DNA of 64,000 bases. Origin: Rhynchopus euleeides (taxonomy: Eukaryota > Euglenozoa > Diplonemea > Diplonemida > Diplonemidae). Shown here piece after piece: positions 51,817-61,616 of the stretch (position 1 is its first letter; each line of letters starts with the position of its first letter). The notes under the pieces were generated by a model. It did no database searches. It had not been told where the DNA came from and worked only from the letters and a program-made list of their open reading frames with translations. The position numbers were made by a program, and so were the translations under genes. The stretch is from the NCBI GenBank assembly GCA_963210315.1, contig OY723250.1:372001-436000 (forward strand). The letters are read 5' to 3'.

Positions 51817-53313
51817 TTAGATCATGTCGCCAACATTCATGGGCATCTCGTCGATCTGCGTGGCGGGTGTGTGTGGAGGGGGTTGGAGGGTGGTGCATTG
51901 GAAACAGCATGGGAGTTCGCTCGGCGTGTAGTCGGGGGGTGGGGCATGCACCCCCCACTGCCTGCACCCTCGTGGCAACAACCCTCCCCATACCTGTGTG
52001 GAGTAGTACTGCTCGATGTCGCGCAGGATGGAGGTGTCCTCCTTCGTGACGAAGTTGATGGCAATACCCTTCCGCCCGTAACGCCCTGAACGACCAATTC
52101 TGTGGAGGTACTGTTCACGGCTGCTGGGGATGTCGTAGTTGATGACGAGGGACACCTGCTGCACGTCGAGGCCTCGCGCGAAGATGTCCGTCGCGATCAG
52201 GACACGGCCACGGCCTTCCCGGAAGCTCTTCGTCACGGCGTCACGCTCTGGCTGGGGCATGTCACCATGCATGGCGAGCACAGAGTGGTTGGCCTTCGTC
52301 ATCTTGCGCGACAGCTCATCCACACGCTCCTTCTTGTTGAGGAAGATCACAGCCTGCGTGATGGTCAGCGTCTCGTACAGGTCGCAGAGTGTGTCGAACT
52401 TCCACTGCTCCTGCTCCACGTCGATGAAGTACTGCTTGATGTCGTCCAGCGTCAGCTCGTCACGCTGCACCAGAATGCGGACAGGGTCTGCCATGAAGTT
52501 CTTCGACATCTCCAGCACCTGCAAGGGTGTGTGGTGGGCAGGGGTGTGTGGTGGGCAGGGGTGTGTGGTGGGCAGGGGTGTGTGGTGGGCAGGGGTGTGT
52601 GGTGGGCAGGGGTGTGTGGCAGGCTGCAGGTGACCCAGCCAACTGAGTTGGAACCCTGCACTGTGGGTGGTACATACCGGAGGCGGCAGCGTCAGCGAGA
52701 GCATGATGCACTGCACGTGGGGGGGGAGGTGTCGGTAGATGTCGTAGATCTGCGTCTTGAACCCCTGCGAAAGCATCTCGTCTGCCTCATCCAGCACCAG
52801 CACCTTGACGTTCCGCGTCTGGAAGTGCCCTCGCTTGATCATGTCGTAGCAGCGCCCCGGTGTTGCCGAGACAACCTGCACGCCGTTGTCAAGTCGGCGG
52901 ATGTCTTCCGCGAGAGACTTCCCACCAATGCAGCAGTGCGACGACACCTGCATGAAGTTGCCGAGCGCCATGCACGTCTGCTGTGTCTGCTGCGCGAGCT
53001 CGCGCGTTGGTGAGAGGATGAGGCACTGTGTGGTGGGGCTCTTAGGGTCCACCAGCTGCAGGCACCCGAGCACAAACATGCTCGTCTTACCCGTCCCGGT
53101 TTGGCTCTGTGCAATCAGGTCGCGGCCCTTGATGAACGGCACAATTGCGCGCTGCTGGATGGCAGACGGCTTCTCGAACCCGTAAGTGATCAGACCGCGC
53201 ATCAGCTCTTCCTTCAGCCCCATGTCCTCGAAGCTCTTGACAGGCTCGATCCCACCCGTGCTCTTGAATATGAGCTCCTTGTCTTCATCGTGGTCAAACC
53301 CACGACCCGCCAT
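51817..53313 (-). CDS. EIF4A3: eIF4A-III/FAL1-type DEAD-box RNA helicase (spliced)
   Basis: Three exons: 52678-53313, 51994-52518 and 51817-51855. Joined they give 399 residues (the human protein has 411), with donors GTATGT and GTATGG and acceptors TTGCAG and ACGCAG. Motifs: TGTGKT (Lys76), PTREL, TPGR, DEAD (175-178), then SLT at 206-208 where the family has [18 protein letters not shown] and [13 protein letters not shown]. The signature [28 protein letters not shown] and the end [12 protein letters not shown] mark it as the exon-junction-complex paralogue rather than translation eIF4A. It should clamp spliced mRNA in an ATP-dependent way. Both introns are multiples of three and free of stops, so unspliced RNA would encode 498 residues. 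Intron 1 is an 18-bp minisatellite. Confidence 0.95.
   Translation of the reverse strand: MAGRGFDHDEDKELIFKSTGGIEPVKSFEDMGLKEELMRGLITYGFEKPSAIQQRAIVPFIKGRDLIAQSQTGTGKTSMFVLGCLQLVDPKSPTTQCLILSPTRELAQQTQQTCMALGNFMQVSSHCCIGGKSLAEDIRRLDNGVQVVSATPGRCYDMIKRGHFQTRNVKVLVLDEADEMLSQGFKTQIYDIYRHLPPHVQCIMLSLTLPPPVCTTHSAGFQLSWLGHLQPATHPCPPHTPAHHTPLPTTHPCPPHTPAHHTPLQVLEMSKNFMADPVRILVQRDELTLDDIKQYFIDVEQEQWKFDTLCDLYETLTITQAVIFLNKKERVDELSRKMTKANHSVLAMHGDMPQPERDAVTKSFREGRGRVLIATDIFARGLDVQQVSLVINYDIPSSREQYLHRIGRSGRYGRKGIAINFVTKEDTSILRDIEQYYSTQVWGGLLPRGCRQWGVHAPPPDYTPSELPCCFQCTTLQPPPHTPATQIDEMPMNVGDMI
52524..52620. repeat. 18-bp minisatellite within eIF4A-III intron 1
   Basis: About five copies of GTGTGTGGTGGGCAGGGG fill most of the 159-bp intron. 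The 18-bp period preserves the reading frame, so copy-number change would not shift a retained-intron product. Confidence 0.9.
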
Positions 53314-53559
53314 TGTAACGATAAAAAGAGTGCGCCCTCACGGCGTGTATCCGTGCGTAAAAACAACGACGAACTCCTGCAGGCGGTGATGGTGTACTGG
53401 TTAAGGAAAAGCAACGTGGCAGAGATCCTGTGCCTGCACCAAGTGTGTGGGATGGTGGTGCGAAGACGGGCTCGGTACGGAAGTTGATTTTGTTTGTACG
53501 AACGATGCCTGCCAGTGCATGTTTGGAGGGATACCAGACGCTGCAACAAGTCTTCATAC

Positions 53560-53860
53560 TACCGTATACGTAAATATTTTGGAACGTAAATATTTTGGAA
53601 CGCTGGTGGGTTGGCGTTCCAGATTTTTTTCGTTCCATAATATTTACAGGGCTTTCTGCGACTCGGGGACTTGGACCAGGTGATCGGACGGCATACAGAG
53701 TCCCTGACGGGACCTACTCGTGCACTTTTCGCGCGATTCCTGACGCAAGCCATCCTCACCGCCGAGTCCCCAACTGGCCCTGTAAATATTTTGGAACGTA
53801 AATATTATGGAACGGACCGGGCAAAAATGGGCCCGTTCCATAATATTTACGTATACGGTA
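53560..53860. mobile_element. ~300-bp MITE with GTAAATATTTTGGAACG repeats
   Basis: The ends are inverted: TACCGTATACGTAAATATT at 53560 and its complement ending at 53860. The 17-bp motif GTAAATATTTTGGAACG, or its ATAAT variant, occurs six times in both orientations. An inner pair around 53633 and 53790 is part of a longer internal inverted repeat that includes GACTCGGGGACTTGG. TCATA near both ends may be the target duplication, but the boundary is ambiguous by a base. Confidence 0.7.
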
Positions 53861-54777
53861 ATCATAATGCGATGAGCCAGCTGTGCTTCCAAAAATACTG
53901 GGGCAGGAAGAGGAGGGGATGCGGGGGCTGGAATCGTTACTTTTCAAGATTGGCTGCTATTTCTGGTTCACTCCGCATCGACCGGGGGGGGGGGGTCAGC
54001 GATGCGAGGATACGTTTCAATGACGTCCACGTGTGAAGTAAACAGAACACGAGATAACCACGAGGGACACAGGCACAAGCAACACACCTGGCAGTCAGCA
54101 AAACCGGACAAACCATGCATCTGGTCACACGAACACCACAGGGGGGTGGTGGCCCAGGTCAGACCCTACACCCCTACACAGAAATTGGGGGGTGGCCAGG
54201 CCAGGGAATGGGTGCCTTGCAGAGGCAGGGGGCATCTGGCTGCTGCCACTGTGTGTGGAGCAGCACACCCCTGCCTCGGTGCTGTGGCATTGGCTGGTGT
54301 CGAGTGTCCAGGAGGGGGCGTGGCGGCAGGCACGGGGCTTTTGAAAGTGCTGGTGAAGTGACAATGGAAACAAGCAGGCCAGCTGGCCCACTCTGGTCCC
54401 ACGGGCACGTACATCACACGCCGCAAGGCTGAAGGCAACATGATGACACAAGTAATGAGGTATCCCGTGGGGTGGGGGAGGTGGGGAAAGAAGCGCAAGA
54501 AAAGAAGCTGATGTCTGTGGAACAGAGCACACGGGGGTGCTCGCCTTGCATATTCTGGTTTCTTGCAGCAGTGGGCCGCAACACGGCAAGGCATTCGCCG
54601 TCTGATCTCGCGAATTTGGGGATATGAGGGGGTGGGGGAGGGTGAAGTTCATGGCAGCTGCTGGAGAGAGATGAAGTAAGCAAACCGAGATTCCAGTGCC
54701 CTAACGCAGCACGCATCGGTCACGAAATAACCCCATGTCATGACGCACCATGACATAAGATCGTCCGTAAATACTGG
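53861..54777. other. Spacer before LINE A3
   Basis: No gene-like frame. It ends in the CA tract (54780-54801) at the LINE A3 junction. Confidence 0.4.
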
Positions 54778-54827
54778 TACACACACACACACACACACAC
54801 AGGAGGAGAGAGGGATACACGGGCAGG

Positions 54828-57311
54828 ATGTCACAGGCCGACCTCCACGGGGTCTCCTCCGGTAACACCGGCCCCCAGGCCGGTGGCCAACAGGCCGCCC
54901 CCCTGCCCCCCCTCGTTTTCAACGAACCCCGGGAATACACCCTCGGGCCCCTCCCCCCCCTGTACCGCGCGGCGCATGTCCGCGCCATCCTCCGCCATCT
55001 CCAGTGGGAGGCGCATGTCGAGGAGCCGAAGGACGGCGTAGCCGTCGTCATCGCGGACAGCCCCCCCCCCTCTGGCACCCCCCCCACATGGTCGGTGCAG
55101 GTGAACGGCAAGGCCGTGGCCCTCACGGACACGGCGATGCTGGAGGAGGAGAAGCGGCGGCTGGCGGAGGAGCGGAAGAAGGGAGAGGAGCTGGACCGCC
55201 TCAAGAGGCGGTACGACGGCCTCCAGGCCAGAGTGCGGGAGGAGCGCGAGGCGGCGGCGAAGGCGGGCCGGGCCGCCAAGTCCAGGACGCACCTGGGGAA
55301 GACCGGACGCGGGGGTGGCGCCGCAGCGGCTGCGCAGCAACACGCGCAGCAGGCCCGCCAGCGCGTGGAGCGGCTCCAGAAGGACCTGGAGCGTCTGGGC
55401 CGCCGCCTGGTGGCCCTCGGCCATGACCCCGCCGCAGCCACCGCCGCCGCCACCGCAGCTGACCCCGGCGCCAGTGCCCCCACGCAGGACGGCGTACCCG
55501 CGCTGCAGCAGGAGGTGCAGCGCCTGCATGATCTGCTCAAGGAGCAGCAGAGACAGCAGGACCTGCAACGGCAGCGCCTTGAGCAACAACTCGCTGCACA
55601 ACAAGGCCACCAGCAAGCGACCGCGCAAGGGGAGCGCGCCGAAGTGCGGCGACTTCAACAGGAGCTTGGGGAGCAGAGGGCAGCCGCGCAGGAGGAGCAC
55701 GCCGAGGTACGGCGACTCCATCAACAGCTCGGGGAGCAGCAAGCCCGGCAGGATGAGCTCCTGCAGCGCCTGGCAGCCCAGCAGCGCCAGCTGGACGACC
55801 TCCAGGAGCGTCCCGCCGCGACCCCCCCTCAGCCTGGCACGCCGAAGGCTGTGCGCGAGCTGAAGACGCAGCTGGAGGGGCAGGGCGTGGAGCACGCCCG
55901 AGTGCACGGGGAGCTGCGCAGCCTGCTTGTTGGCCTGCGCAAGGACGCGGAGAGCGGCCTCGGGGAAGAGCGCCGCAGGGGTGAGGCCCTCGGCGGGAGG
56001 GCGGCGAAGCTGGAGGCGAGCCTCCGGGCAGTGCGGGAGCAGCTGCAGCAGCACGCCACCCGCCACGACCAGGGCGAGGAGCACCGCAACGCCCTGCTCG
56101 CGGAGGTGCAGGGGGCCCGGGAGGCGATGCTGGGGCTGCAGGGGAGCGTGGGGGAGGCGCAGCAGGCACTGCCCCAGCTCCAGGCGAAATCCCTGCAGAC
56201 GGGGATGAGCGGCCTCCGCAAGGAGCTCAAGTCCTTCAAGGACGAGCAGAGGAGGGTGAGCAGCGCGGGGCAGGCAGAGGTCGCCCGCATCACGGCCGCG
56301 CTGAGCGAGCAGCAGCAGAAGGGGGTGGAGCTGCTGTCGCGTATGGCCGCCGTCGCCGATGAGGGGCGCCTCAGCCAAGCCCAGGCGGACGCGCGCCTGA
56401 CAGCCGCCCTCGCCGACGTGCAGGCGACAGCGCAAGCGACTGCGGAAGGCCTGCGGGCCGCGAGCGAGCAGCAGCTGGGCGAGCTCCGGGAGGAGCTGGG
56501 CAGGCAGCGCGTGGGCAACGATGCCCAGCAGGCCATGGTGGCGGACGGGCGGCGGCAGCTGGAGGGGATGCGCGCCGAGCTCGCTGAATCACAGCGGGCA
56601 GTCGCGGAGGAGACGAGGGCGCACCTCGCCGAGCTCCACCACCACTACCATGCCCAGCCCGCCCGGGGGAGGCCAGGTGAGCAGCGCAGGAGCCGGTGCC
56701 GCTCCCCGCGGCGGGCCCGCAAACGCGAGGGCAGGGACACCTCCAGGGAACGGGAGAGGGCCTCGGCGACCCTGCAAGAGGTCATCCGCGAGGATGCGCA
56801 GGTGAGGGAGGCGCTGCTCCATGCAAATGCAACGGCAACGGCAGCAACAACAACAGCAACAACGGCGCCACCCCCCCCAGTGGCGGCAACAGCGGAGCCG
56901 GCCAAGACTGAAACGGCAGTCGCGCCACCACCGGCGGGGGCTGACCAACCTGCCCCTACAGCCAACGCTGACCTCGAACCCCCCGCGTCTGATAGCAACA
57001 ACAACACCACCACCGCCACCTCCGCAGCGCCCGCAGCCGCCCCTGCGCCCGGGGATACACCCGTGCCCGCACCGCAGCAGCAGCAGCAGCCTGACCCCGG
57101 ATGCGGAGGCGAAGGGCAGCCCCCGGCGTCCGAGCAGCTACCCCCCCCTCAGCAACCCGCGCTCGGGAACAAAGGGGCCGAGGCCGGACAAGGGGACGCG
57201 GCAGCTGATCAGGACGTCAACGACACACCCCGGGTGGCGGGGAAGGGCGCGGGCAAGAACGGCAAGGCACCCCGACTGTGGAGGGGGGCTAAGCGCTACA
57301 CCCCCTACTAG
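54828..57311 (+). CDS. LINE A3 ORF1 protein (coiled-coil)
   Basis: 827 residues from the ATG at 54828, with the same MSQADLHGVSSGNTG start as A1. The first 100 residues (LGPLPPLYRAAHVRAIL, GTPPTWSVQVNGK) are conserved. Residues about 110-615 are coiled coil. A basic Arg/Ser patch follows (RRSRCRSPRRARKREG), absent from A1, and could bind nucleic acid. The tail is Ala/Thr/Gln/Pro-rich and ends RGAKRYTPY before UAG. There is no PIP-like motif here. It presumably packages element RNA with ORF2 (inference). Confidence 0.85.
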   Translation: MSQADLHGVSSGNTGPQAGGQQAAPLPPLVFNEPREYTLGPLPPLYRAAHVRAILRHLQWEAHVEEPKDGVAVVIADSPPPSGTPPTWSVQVNGKAVALTDTAMLEEEKRRLAEERKKGEELDRLKRRYDGLQARVREEREAAAKAGRAAKSRTHLGKTGRGGGAAAAAQQHAQQARQRVERLQKDLERLGRRLVALGHDPAAATAAATAADPGASAPTQDGVPALQQEVQRLHDLLKEQQRQQDLQRQRLEQQLAAQQGHQQATAQGERAEVRRLQQELGEQRAAAQEEHAEVRRLHQQLGEQQARQDELLQRLAAQQRQLDDLQERPAATPPQPGTPKAVRELKTQLEGQGVEHARVHGELRSLLVGLRKDAESGLGEERRRGEALGGRAAKLEASLRAVREQLQQHATRHDQGEEHRNALLAEVQGAREAMLGLQGSVGEAQQALPQLQAKSLQTGMSGLRKELKSFKDEQRRVSSAGQAEVARITAALSEQQQKGVELLSRMAAVADEGRLSQAQADARLTAALADVQATAQATAEGLRAASEQQLGELREELGRQRVGNDAQQAMVADGRRQLEGMRAELAESQRAVAEETRAHLAELHHHYHAQPARGRPGEQRRSRCRSPRRARKREGRDTSRERERASATLQEVIREDAQVREALLHANATATAATTTATTAPPPPVAATAEPAKTETAVAPPPAGADQPAPTANADLEPPASDSNNNTTTATSAAPAAAPAPGDTPVPAPQQQQQPDPGCGGEGQPPASEQLPPPQQPALGNKGAEAGQGDAAADQDVNDTPRVAGKGAGKNGKAPRLWRGAKRYTPY

Positions 57312-57334
57312 GGGGTGAGGCGCCCCCTCAAGGG
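57309..57334 (+). promoter_or_regulatory. Candidate UAG readthrough site, copy A3
   Basis: UAG GGG again separates ORF1 from an in-phase ORF2. Just after the stop, GGGGG and CCCCC flank TGAGGCG and could form a hairpin. The sequence around it is otherwise different from A1, so conservation of one in-frame UAG is unlikely to be chance. Confidence 0.6.
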
Positions 57335-60300
57335 GGGACCCGGCCTACACCCTAAGGCTTCCGGTTCCCCCGGCGGGGGCGCCGACCAGGGGATAGGGGG
57401 AGCGCCCGTGGCGCAGCACCCTCTCGCCGCCGGCGAACCCTCCCCACAACCCCCCCATAGAAAACCAAAACCCGCAGGGACAGGAGTAACCTCTGCGGGA
57501 CCCTTAGATAGAGCGAGAGAGCATAGAAGCCACGCCCCTGGGGCAGGAGAACCCCGGGGGCTTCGGGGAGGAGGGGGACAGGAGTACTCCCCCTCCTCAG
57601 TAGAGCAGGACGACCGATGGCTGGCAGAGATGGCGCAACGACTGCTGGCAGTGCGAGAGGCGGTGGCGAAAGATGGCAACTGCCAATACACCGGCCTCGC
57701 GGTGCAATGTGCGGGATGGACGGCGGCCTCTCTCAGAGCAGCTGTAGTCGAAGCCCTGGGACAGGACGCCGAGAGGCGAGCAACCTACGCGCCCGATATA
57801 GATGACCCCCGGGCACCCCCGTCCTACGACGACTACATCGCGGCGCAGGCACAGAGCGGGGTCTACGGGGACGGGGCTACACTCAGGGTAGCGGCTGAGG
57901 TGTTGGGGGCCCAGGTGTGGGTACTCGGCACTACGGATAGGCTGTACCTGGGGCGCGTCGGGTCAGGCGACAAAGTGATATGCCTCACGTGGAGGCCCTT
58001 CCACTACGACGTGCTGCGCATCCCCCTCACGCTAGCCAGGGAGTTAGCAGCCTCCACCACAAACAGATGGAAACTCCCCACCGCGACTCCCACCCCTCCT
58101 CCAGTAGCTCCAACCGCAACCGCTGCTACCACAATCTCCCCGTTACGCGGCCCTGCTCCCAGGCCGCCGCCGCGACGCCCCGCGCCGCGGCCAGCGTCTC
58201 CTGGGGTACTCAGGGTGGCGTCAGCCAACGTCACGTCGCTGTCAACCCACTTGTGTGATGTGGCGGACCTGAAGGCAGACGTTGTGGCCCTGCAAGAAAC
58301 ACGTGTCCCGGACCCCAGCAAGGGCACGCTCAGCAGCTACTTCGCGGCCCACGGCTGGTCCATGCACTGGGGTAAGGGCATGCCCAAGGTCAAGGGGGCC
58401 AATGGCTACGAGCAGACCCGACCCGGAGGAGTGGCAGTCATGGCAAAAGAGGGCCTGGTAGCGCAAGTGGTGCAACCGAAGACCAAGCTGGAAAAGAAGC
58501 TGCATGACAGTACCCGCCTGGTACACGTGGTGCTCGCAACCAGTAACGGCAAGACAGCGCTCCACATCCTGTGCGTTTATGGTCACTCTGGGATGGAGGT
58601 GCGAGTGCAGCGGGAGACCCTCCTGCAGGAGGCGCTGGACCTCGCAGCCGGCCTGGGGCAGGTGCCCGTGTTGCTGCTGGGGGACCTCAACACCAACCCG
58701 GAGACCAGTGCCGTCCTATCCCAGGCCTGCCGGGTGGGTGGTTGGACCGATGCGGCGGTCTCATACGCAGAGCTGAAACAGCAGGAAGTTCGGAACACCT
58801 GCTGGGCATCGAAGGAAGGCACCAGACTGGACATCTGCCTGCTGAACCCCTGCGCGGCGCCGGCCTTGCGCTCCGTCGAGGTGGCAGAAAAGGGCGAATA
58901 CGGCATCCCCACGCACTGCCCGCTCTTCGTCGACCTCGATCTCGCCGCCTTCCGCCGACCGAAGCAAATCTGCATCCTCCCCGCCCCCTTTCCTAAGTGC
59001 AGGCCCACGCTCGGGGGCGCTGCCGCCAGAGAGGTGCTGCTGGATGTGCTAACCGCAGAGGAAACGAAAGAGGGTGCAACAGGAGCGCAACTCCTCCGCC
59101 GGGCCTCAGCCTGCAGCGAGAACTTCCTGAAGCGTGTCCACGTGGGCCAACTCGGAAGGCAGGAAACGGCGTACACGGGCAGGGCGGAGGGTTACCACAT
59201 GCAGCGGTCGAGGGTGGCCACCAAACACCGCCCCGCCTCCGCCCGAGGAGCGGGCGACAAGAACACCCGGGCGAAGGACAAGCTGTTGGGGAACCTCCGG
59301 ACCCTCATCCTGGAGGGCCGCCACCGACTGCTGGAGTCTGCGCCATACCCCCCCACACCCAACGAAGAGCACGCCTGGGGCGCTGCAAAGAAGCGGCTGA
59401 AGGGAGGGGGCCTTCCCCCGGGGCTGGAGGCGGCGCTGGCGGGCACCACCTCACAACTGCCGGACCTCGAGACGATGGAGATGGCCCTTGTCGCCCTGGA
59501 GGGATCTCAGCGAGGCATGTTCGACGCGCTCCGCGACGAAAGACTCCGCACGTGGAAGGCGAGGATGCAGAAGGCCTGGACGCAGGAGGCGGGGATAGTG
59601 TTCTCGTACCTCGCAGACCGCTTCTGCGCCCCTACCACCTTCATGCGCCGCGAGGATGGCTCCTTCACGGCCTGCCCCAAGGAGGCGGATGAACTGCTGA
59701 GGAGCGATACTGCGTGGGGGGGCTACTTCCGGAAGTATGCGACGACGCCTGAGCCTCGCTGGGACACCTTCCGACAGAGGTACAGCGACTTCCTCCCTGA
59801 CCCGGCCGAGATGGAGTGTAAGACCATTACGGCAGAAGACGTTGGGACAGCGCTGGCTAAAATGTCTACATCCACCTCGCCGGGCCTACACGGCTGGAGG
59901 GTGCACGAGCTGCGGCAACTCCCAGGGGACCTCCTCAAGTTGTTCGCGGAGGTGTTCAATGAGGTCGAGAGATCGGGCGAATGGCCGGAGCAGCTGATGC
60001 ACGCCATGATTTGCCTCATTCCCAAGCCCGGCAGCTCAGGTGAGCCGCTGTCGCAGCGCCCCATCAGCATCACTCCCGTGCTGTACAGGGTGTGGGCAGC
60101 AATCCGAGTGAAGCCTGCGCTGAAGTGGCTGGAGAGCATTGCGCCTGAGGACTTGCACGGATGCAGACCTGGCCACGGCGCGGAGGACCTCATCTGGCAC
60201 CTGGCAGCACGGATCGAAGAGGCCCACCTCACAGGACAGCCACTGTACGGTGTCGCCCTAGACTTTAAGAAATGCTTCGACACGGTGCCGATTGACCTGA

Positions 60301-60866
60301 CCTTCTGTCTAGCTGCGGAGCTCGGCTTCGACGGCCGAGTCCTGCGCACCCTGCGGGCAGCGTACGGGTCAATGCAGCGGCACTTCCGGGTAAGCGGCAC
60401 TATCGGGGAGGGCTTCCTGCCAACCAACGGCATCATGCAGGGCTGCCCCATTAGCGTCGTGCTGATCAACGTGCTGGTGGGTGTATGGATGCGCATGGCG
60501 GAGCACCGGCAGGGCACGAGGGCGTTGTCGTTTGTGGACGATGTGTACGCGGTGACCCCCAGCCCGGGGACCTTGCAAGCAGTGGTGGATGACTCTGCAG
60601 ATTTCTCCCACGATACCGGGATGGTAATATGCGCAGAGGTCAAGTCACATGTCTTCTCGATGTCCCCCGAGCCGTTGACCCCGATAGTCTACCGGACACG
60701 GGACGGCACGGCTACCCCCCTTCGACAGCGCGATAGCTTCGACTGCCTCGGGGCCATGCTGCATGCGCGCCCGCTCGAGGGACCCGAGGTGCCCAAATCG
60801 GAGCGCGTCGCCCGCCGAAAAGAGGGCGCAGAGCAGAACCTGCGCAGGACCTCGGCACTGCCCTGA
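57312..60866 (+). pseudogene. LINE A3 ORF2, 5' part: OTU-APE-RT
   Basis: About 1,184 codons, in phase with ORF1, ended by TGA at 60864, which belongs to the inserted sequence. It has the OTU motifs KDGNCQY (about 57671) and PFHYD (about 57998); the APE motifs NVTSL, LQETR, GDLN, RLDIC and PTHCPLF; and the RT motifs LDFKKCFD, NGIMQGCPIS and FVDD (about 60535). The first in-frame ATG comes only about 105 codons in, shortly before the OTU catalytic Cys, which argues against a separate ATG start. Without the downstream half it would lack the CCHC and RNase H domains. Confidence 0.88.
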
Positions 60867-61615
60867 GTCGGTTGTTACGTGGTCAGCGGCGATGGTGACG
60901 ACCACCGGTCCCTGCGCCACGCGTGAACAAACACTGAACCCAAGCAGTGCCTGTCACGATTCCCACACACGGTTGTCTGCGGTGAGGAAAAGAGACGCCG
61001 TAGCGTCTCTGGAAAAACCTGCCGCTGGTTAGCAACCTGGGGTGCCACCCCCCTCAGTGTGGGGAGACCCGGTGGCTCATGGTGAGTATCCGGAAGTCCC
61101 ACGCGGAGTGAGGGCAATTGGCTAGTTTTTACCCTTTGGGAAGACACTTTGGGTAGTGCACTCCTACGTTTTTCCATCCCTTTCGGACTTCGTCCTGTCC
61201 CCCACAATTGCGAGTCCTCATCACGCACCGTGACTTACTGGACCAATCCCCCCAGTACGGTTGGATTACACTGGTTGTCCTGTAAAGTCGGACTCAGACA
61301 CGCATCGGCGGGGGTCAAACCCAGCTCATCGAGCTCGGATGGATCTTCGTCACGGCTCCGTGGAGGGCAGTCGCTGCGGATGACAGGACGAGGGCGCGCC
61401 CGGCCCCCAGTGGAGGTCTTGGGATCTCGGTTCTTTGGGCTCAGGGTTCCCCCTTCATAGGCCAGGTCACCACCCCGGCTATTTCGGCTCCATGTATAAG
61501 ACATTTCAGCACCGAGGTAGCCACCCCACCGCTGACTCTGTTCACCCCCCGCGCAGTGCAATGCGAGGGGATTAGCAGGGGCGCCACGTGCAGGCGTCAG
61601 GCGGCTTTAACCCCC
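60864..61615. mobile_element. 752-bp non-coding insertion in LINE A3 ORF2
   Basis: The 19-bp sequence CAGGACCTCGGCACTGCCC is present on both sides (60845-60863 and 61616-61634). Removing the insert and one copy restores the ORF2 frame in line with A1. The insert has no convincing coding frame, no terminal inverted repeats and no poly-A. It contains a perfect hairpin AGAGACGC-CGTA-GCGTCTCT (60991-61010). A 19-bp duplication suggests target-primed retrotransposition, so a SINE or short LINE-mobilised element is likely. Its orientation is unclear. Confidence 0.8.
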
Positions 61616-61616
61616 C

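Noticed and set aside
60864..61615. The ORF2 insertion as a group I/II or spliceosomal intron
   Set aside because: No GTATG donor at the junction, no recognisable group I core or domain V, and a 19-bp duplicated flank that marks transposition instead.
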